This document shows positions 28,110 through 30,138 of a stretch of DNA of 30,138 bases, piece after piece (positions within the stretch are counted from its first letter, which is position 1; each line of letters opens with the position of its first letter). Source of the DNA: Planctomycetota bacterium (GTDB lineage Bacteria; Planctomycetota; UBA1135; GCA-002686595); the NCBI GenBank assembly GCA_020638855.1, contig JACKHT010000025.1, positions 1 through 30,138 of the forward strand. Direction: 5' to 3'. Both the position numbers and the translations under genes were made by a program. The notes under the pieces were generated by a model, which searched no databases, had not been told where the DNA came from, and worked only from the letters and a program-made list of their open reading frames with translations.

Positions 28110-30138
28110 CCGTTTCCGCGTTTCAAGTACTCGCCGATGCGCGGGTGGCTGGCTTGGGCGGCTATGGCGGCTTGGCGGAGCTTTTCGCGGGCGTCTTGTA
28201 GGTAGCGCTGTTCGGCTAGGTCGAGCAGGTGGAAGGCGACGGCTTCGTCGGACTCGCTGGCGGCTTGGGTCAACCGGGCGGGGTCCGAGCCGATCTGTTG
28301 CACGAGCTCGGCAGCGGTAGCGCGTGGGCTTTGGTATGCGCCGTCGCCATCGAAGTCCAGGTAGATCGGGTTGGTGGCGCCCAGGGTGTAGTCGTTGGTG
28401 AGCGGCCAGTAGGGTCCGTCGATGCCGGCGCCGGTCACCACCCAGACCACCCAGGCATCTTGGCCGTGTGTGTTCGTGACCGTGCGCGTGATCGATTGTT
28501 GGGTCGGGAGCGGTTGGCCTTGGGCATCCACTGCGGCGCTGAGTGGGATCGTCTCTTGAGGGTGCCCGTTCACGAACAGCACCGCCTGCATGGGACGGAT
28601 CCATGCCGGTGCTTGGAGCTGGAGTGTGACTTCGCAGCCTGCGCCGGCGCGGGGAATCGAGTCGCCCATGGCGAAGGTCTCCTCCCCGGGCGTGCTGCGT
28701 TTGGCCGTCGCCGTCGCGAAGATGCCCATCGCGATTCCCGTGCGGCCCTGGGCGATGGCTTGGCAAGCCGCATCCACGTCGATCTGGCTTGGATCGTCGC
28801 TCTTGTTGGGCACGTAGGTGCGTCCACCTCCCACGGGCTCGCCGACGGTGTGCGAGTCCGAGGATCCGACCGCAACCACGTGTTCGCCGCGGTTGAGCAG
28901 GCTGAACCAGTCGGTGAACAGCAAGAGCGGGTCGTGCTCCTCGGTGCACGAATTGACCAATTCCATGGCATCGAAGGGATACTTCGCATCGCCGCGGCCT
29001 GCTCCGGTGAACGGGTCGAGCGCGATCACGCCAAACGGCCCCTCCTCGTGGTTGGGCCAGCGCGGGTGGTTGAGGATCACGACCTGGGCGCCTTTGGCGC
29101 GCATGCCATCGACCAGCTCGACAAAGTCGCGCAACTCATGCGGCGGGATTTCGGCCGCGGGATCGAGCGGGAAGGCGTTGAAGTGGCCGACCGGGGTGGT
29201 GACCTCGTTGCCCACCACCGTGGTGAAGTGCGCCCCGAGCTGGAGGCTTTGTTGGTAGGGTTCGTAGTTCGTGTTGTGGTTGTGGTCGGTGGCGATGGCC
29301 AGCTCGACGCCTTCGCCAGCCAGCGTCACCATGCGTTCTTCGACCGACGAGTCGCCGTGCCCGCTGAAGGTCAGCGTGTGGATGTGGGTGTCGGCGGCGA
29401 CGTAGCCGGTCGTGTCGACTTCGCGCCGAATCGCGAGACTCACCTCGGCCGGCTCCGCGCCAATCGTGACCTGGGCTTGGTCCAGACCCCACTCCATGCC
29501 GCGCGTGGCGTAGACCGTGTAGGTTCCCGCGCTCAGTTCGCGGCGCGCCGAGCCCGAATCGGTGTACAGAACCCCTGGCCGCACGGCCCGGTGCGGACCT
29601 TCGGCGGAGTACAGCGGAACCAGCTTGCCCGCGGCATCGGCGATCGTGATGCGCACGGGCAGGCCGGCGCCGTTGTCTGCATCGGTCACGCGGATCGCGA
29701 GTTGTCCGAGGTGGAATAGCTCGCGGAAGGTTTGGTCGATCCGCCGTACCCTCCCAAAGGTGATGTCATCGCCCTTGGAATTCGTGCGCAGCACAAACCG
29801 ATTGGTGCCATCGACCAGCGTCCCCGCCGCGATGGGGTAGAAATGCTCCGCTAGGTCTTCCCCGCGTTCGCAGGTGGCCACTCGCTGGCCGTTGATCTCG
29901 ATCCACCATTCGTCGTCGATGTTGCGGCTCCAGGTGGCCAAGACCACTTCGCGTGGGTTGGCTTCGCCCTCAAATGAAAACTCCAGCTGCATGCCCTCGG
30001 GTTCGGGCGAGGCCTCGGGCCAATCCGCAAAGGTATCGTTGCCCAGGTGGTGCATGCGCCCATCGAGCACGGTGCCTTCCTGGCTCTTGAAGGCCCAAAG
30101 CGTGAACAGACACAAGGCGACCGCACCCGACCGCAACG
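28061..30138 (-). CDS. secreted CehA/McbA-type PHP-domain metallohydrolase (5' end beyond window)
   Basis: At least 691 aa; the frame is still open at the right edge, and the first in-window codon that could start it is a TTG at 30136, so the true start may lie outside. The visible N-terminus ('VALCLFTLWAF') looks like the core of a signal peptide. A beta-rich half (about 40-245) is followed by the PHP domain: DTHIH (249-253), TDHNH (about 283), 'VGNEVTTPVGHFNAF' (about 307), NHPRW (about 358) and SSDSH (about 427), a full set of metal ligands. 'NPIYLDFDGDG' near residue 595 is also usual in this family, and a helical tail follows. Some members cleave carbaryl or similar esters; natural substrate is unknown. 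The 3' end overlaps nagA by 49 bp in convergent orientation. Confidence 0.85.
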   Translation of the reverse strand, partial: LRSGAVALCLFTLWAFKSQEGTVLDGRMHHLGNDTFADWPEASPEPEGMQLEFSFEGEANPREVVLATWSRNIDDEWWIEINGQRVATCERGEDLAEHFYPIAAGTLVDGTNRFVLRTNSKGDDITFGRVRRIDQTFRELFHLGQLAIRVTDADNGAGLPVRITIADAAGKLVPLYSAEGPHRAVRPGVLYTDSGSARRELSAGTYTVYATRGMEWGLDQAQVTIGAEPAEVSLAIRREVDTTGYVAADTHIHTLTFSGHGDSSVEERMVTLAGEGVELAIATDHNHNTNYEPYQQSLQLGAHFTTVVGNEVTTPVGHFNAFPLDPAAEIPPHELRDFVELVDGMRAKGAQVVILNHPRWPNHEEGPFGVIALDPFTGAGRGDAKYPFDAMELVNSCTEEHDPLLLFTDWFSLLNRGEHVVAVGSSDSHTVGEPVGGGRTYVPNKSDDPSQIDVDAACQAIAQGRTGIAMGIFATATAKRSTPGEETFAMGDSIPRAGAGCEVTLQLQAPAWIRPMQAVLFVNGHPQETIPLSAAVDAQGQPLPTQQSITRTVTNTHGQDAWVVWVVTGAGIDGPYWPLTNDYTLGATNPIYLDFDGDGAYQSPRATAAELVQQIGSDPARLTQAASESDEAVAFHLLDLAEQRYLQDAREKLRQAAIAAQASHPRIGEYLKRGNGYCERPATTVSTKFKR

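Noticed and set aside
28229..29719. Plus-strand open frame of 496 codons opposite the PHP-domain gene
   Set aside because: Antisense to a gene with complete PHP metal motifs; its product has shadow-type composition.
1..30138. CRISPR arrays, insertion sequences, tRNA genes or a defence island
   Set aside because: No regularly spaced identical repeats, no transposase or integrase-like product, no tRNA cloverleaf and no defence-type gene were seen in the gaps or coding regions.

Overview
The window looks like chromosomal DNA of a GC-rich Gram-negative bacterium, most likely a member of the Planctomycetota. The main evidence is a roughly 145-residue C-terminal domain that ends two unrelated secreted proteins (344-2866 and 10538-11776). 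It starts near 'FCDP..NSTG' and closes with 'FQLW.RE...SNFSNGL'. I know this type of tail mainly from planctomycete secretomes. Also consistent are many lipoproteins and secreted proteins, the scarcity of Shine-Dalgarno sites, and divergent or convergent short operons of housekeeping genes. The lineage is an inference. I see no phage, transposon, CRISPR, tRNA or rRNA gene.

Layout. (a) 1-2866: a noncoding leader and a secreted reprolysin-type zinc peptidase. (b) 3137-10518: an apparent envelope operon made of a 503-aa lipoprotein, an 1826-aa AsmA/DUF748-type membrane-anchored giant built from repeated modules, and a 119-aa lipoprotein. (c) 10538-15824, minus strand: a secreted propeller-like protein with the planctomycete tail, a secreted Cys-rich protein that looks like a catalytically dead peptidase, and the disaggregase ClpB. 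(d) 16076-16795: a DUF3750 lipoprotein divergent from clpB. (e) 16851-20022, minus strand: dapA, pdxJ and a secreted HExxH peptidase in one apparent transcription unit, with the peptidase first. (f) 20122-24923: an LtaS-like membrane phosphotransferase or sulfatase, an OPT-family transporter, and a short membrane-anchored protein of unknown function. (g) 25036-30138: a saccharopine-dehydrogenase-like oxidoreductase divergent from rsmD-nagA, then a secreted PHP-type (CehA/McbA) metallohydrolase that converges on nagA, overlaps its 3' end, and runs off the right edge.

Functionally this is mostly ordinary core metabolism (lysine/DAP, pyridoxal phosphate, GlcNAc-6-P, rRNA methylation, protein disaggregation) mixed with cell-envelope and secreted proteins. 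The least explained parts are the modular AsmA-like giant with its two lipoprotein neighbours, the pseudopeptidase next to clpB, the shared C-terminal tail, and the pyrimidine-rich sequences in front of many start codons. I did not find a convincing defence or mobile system.
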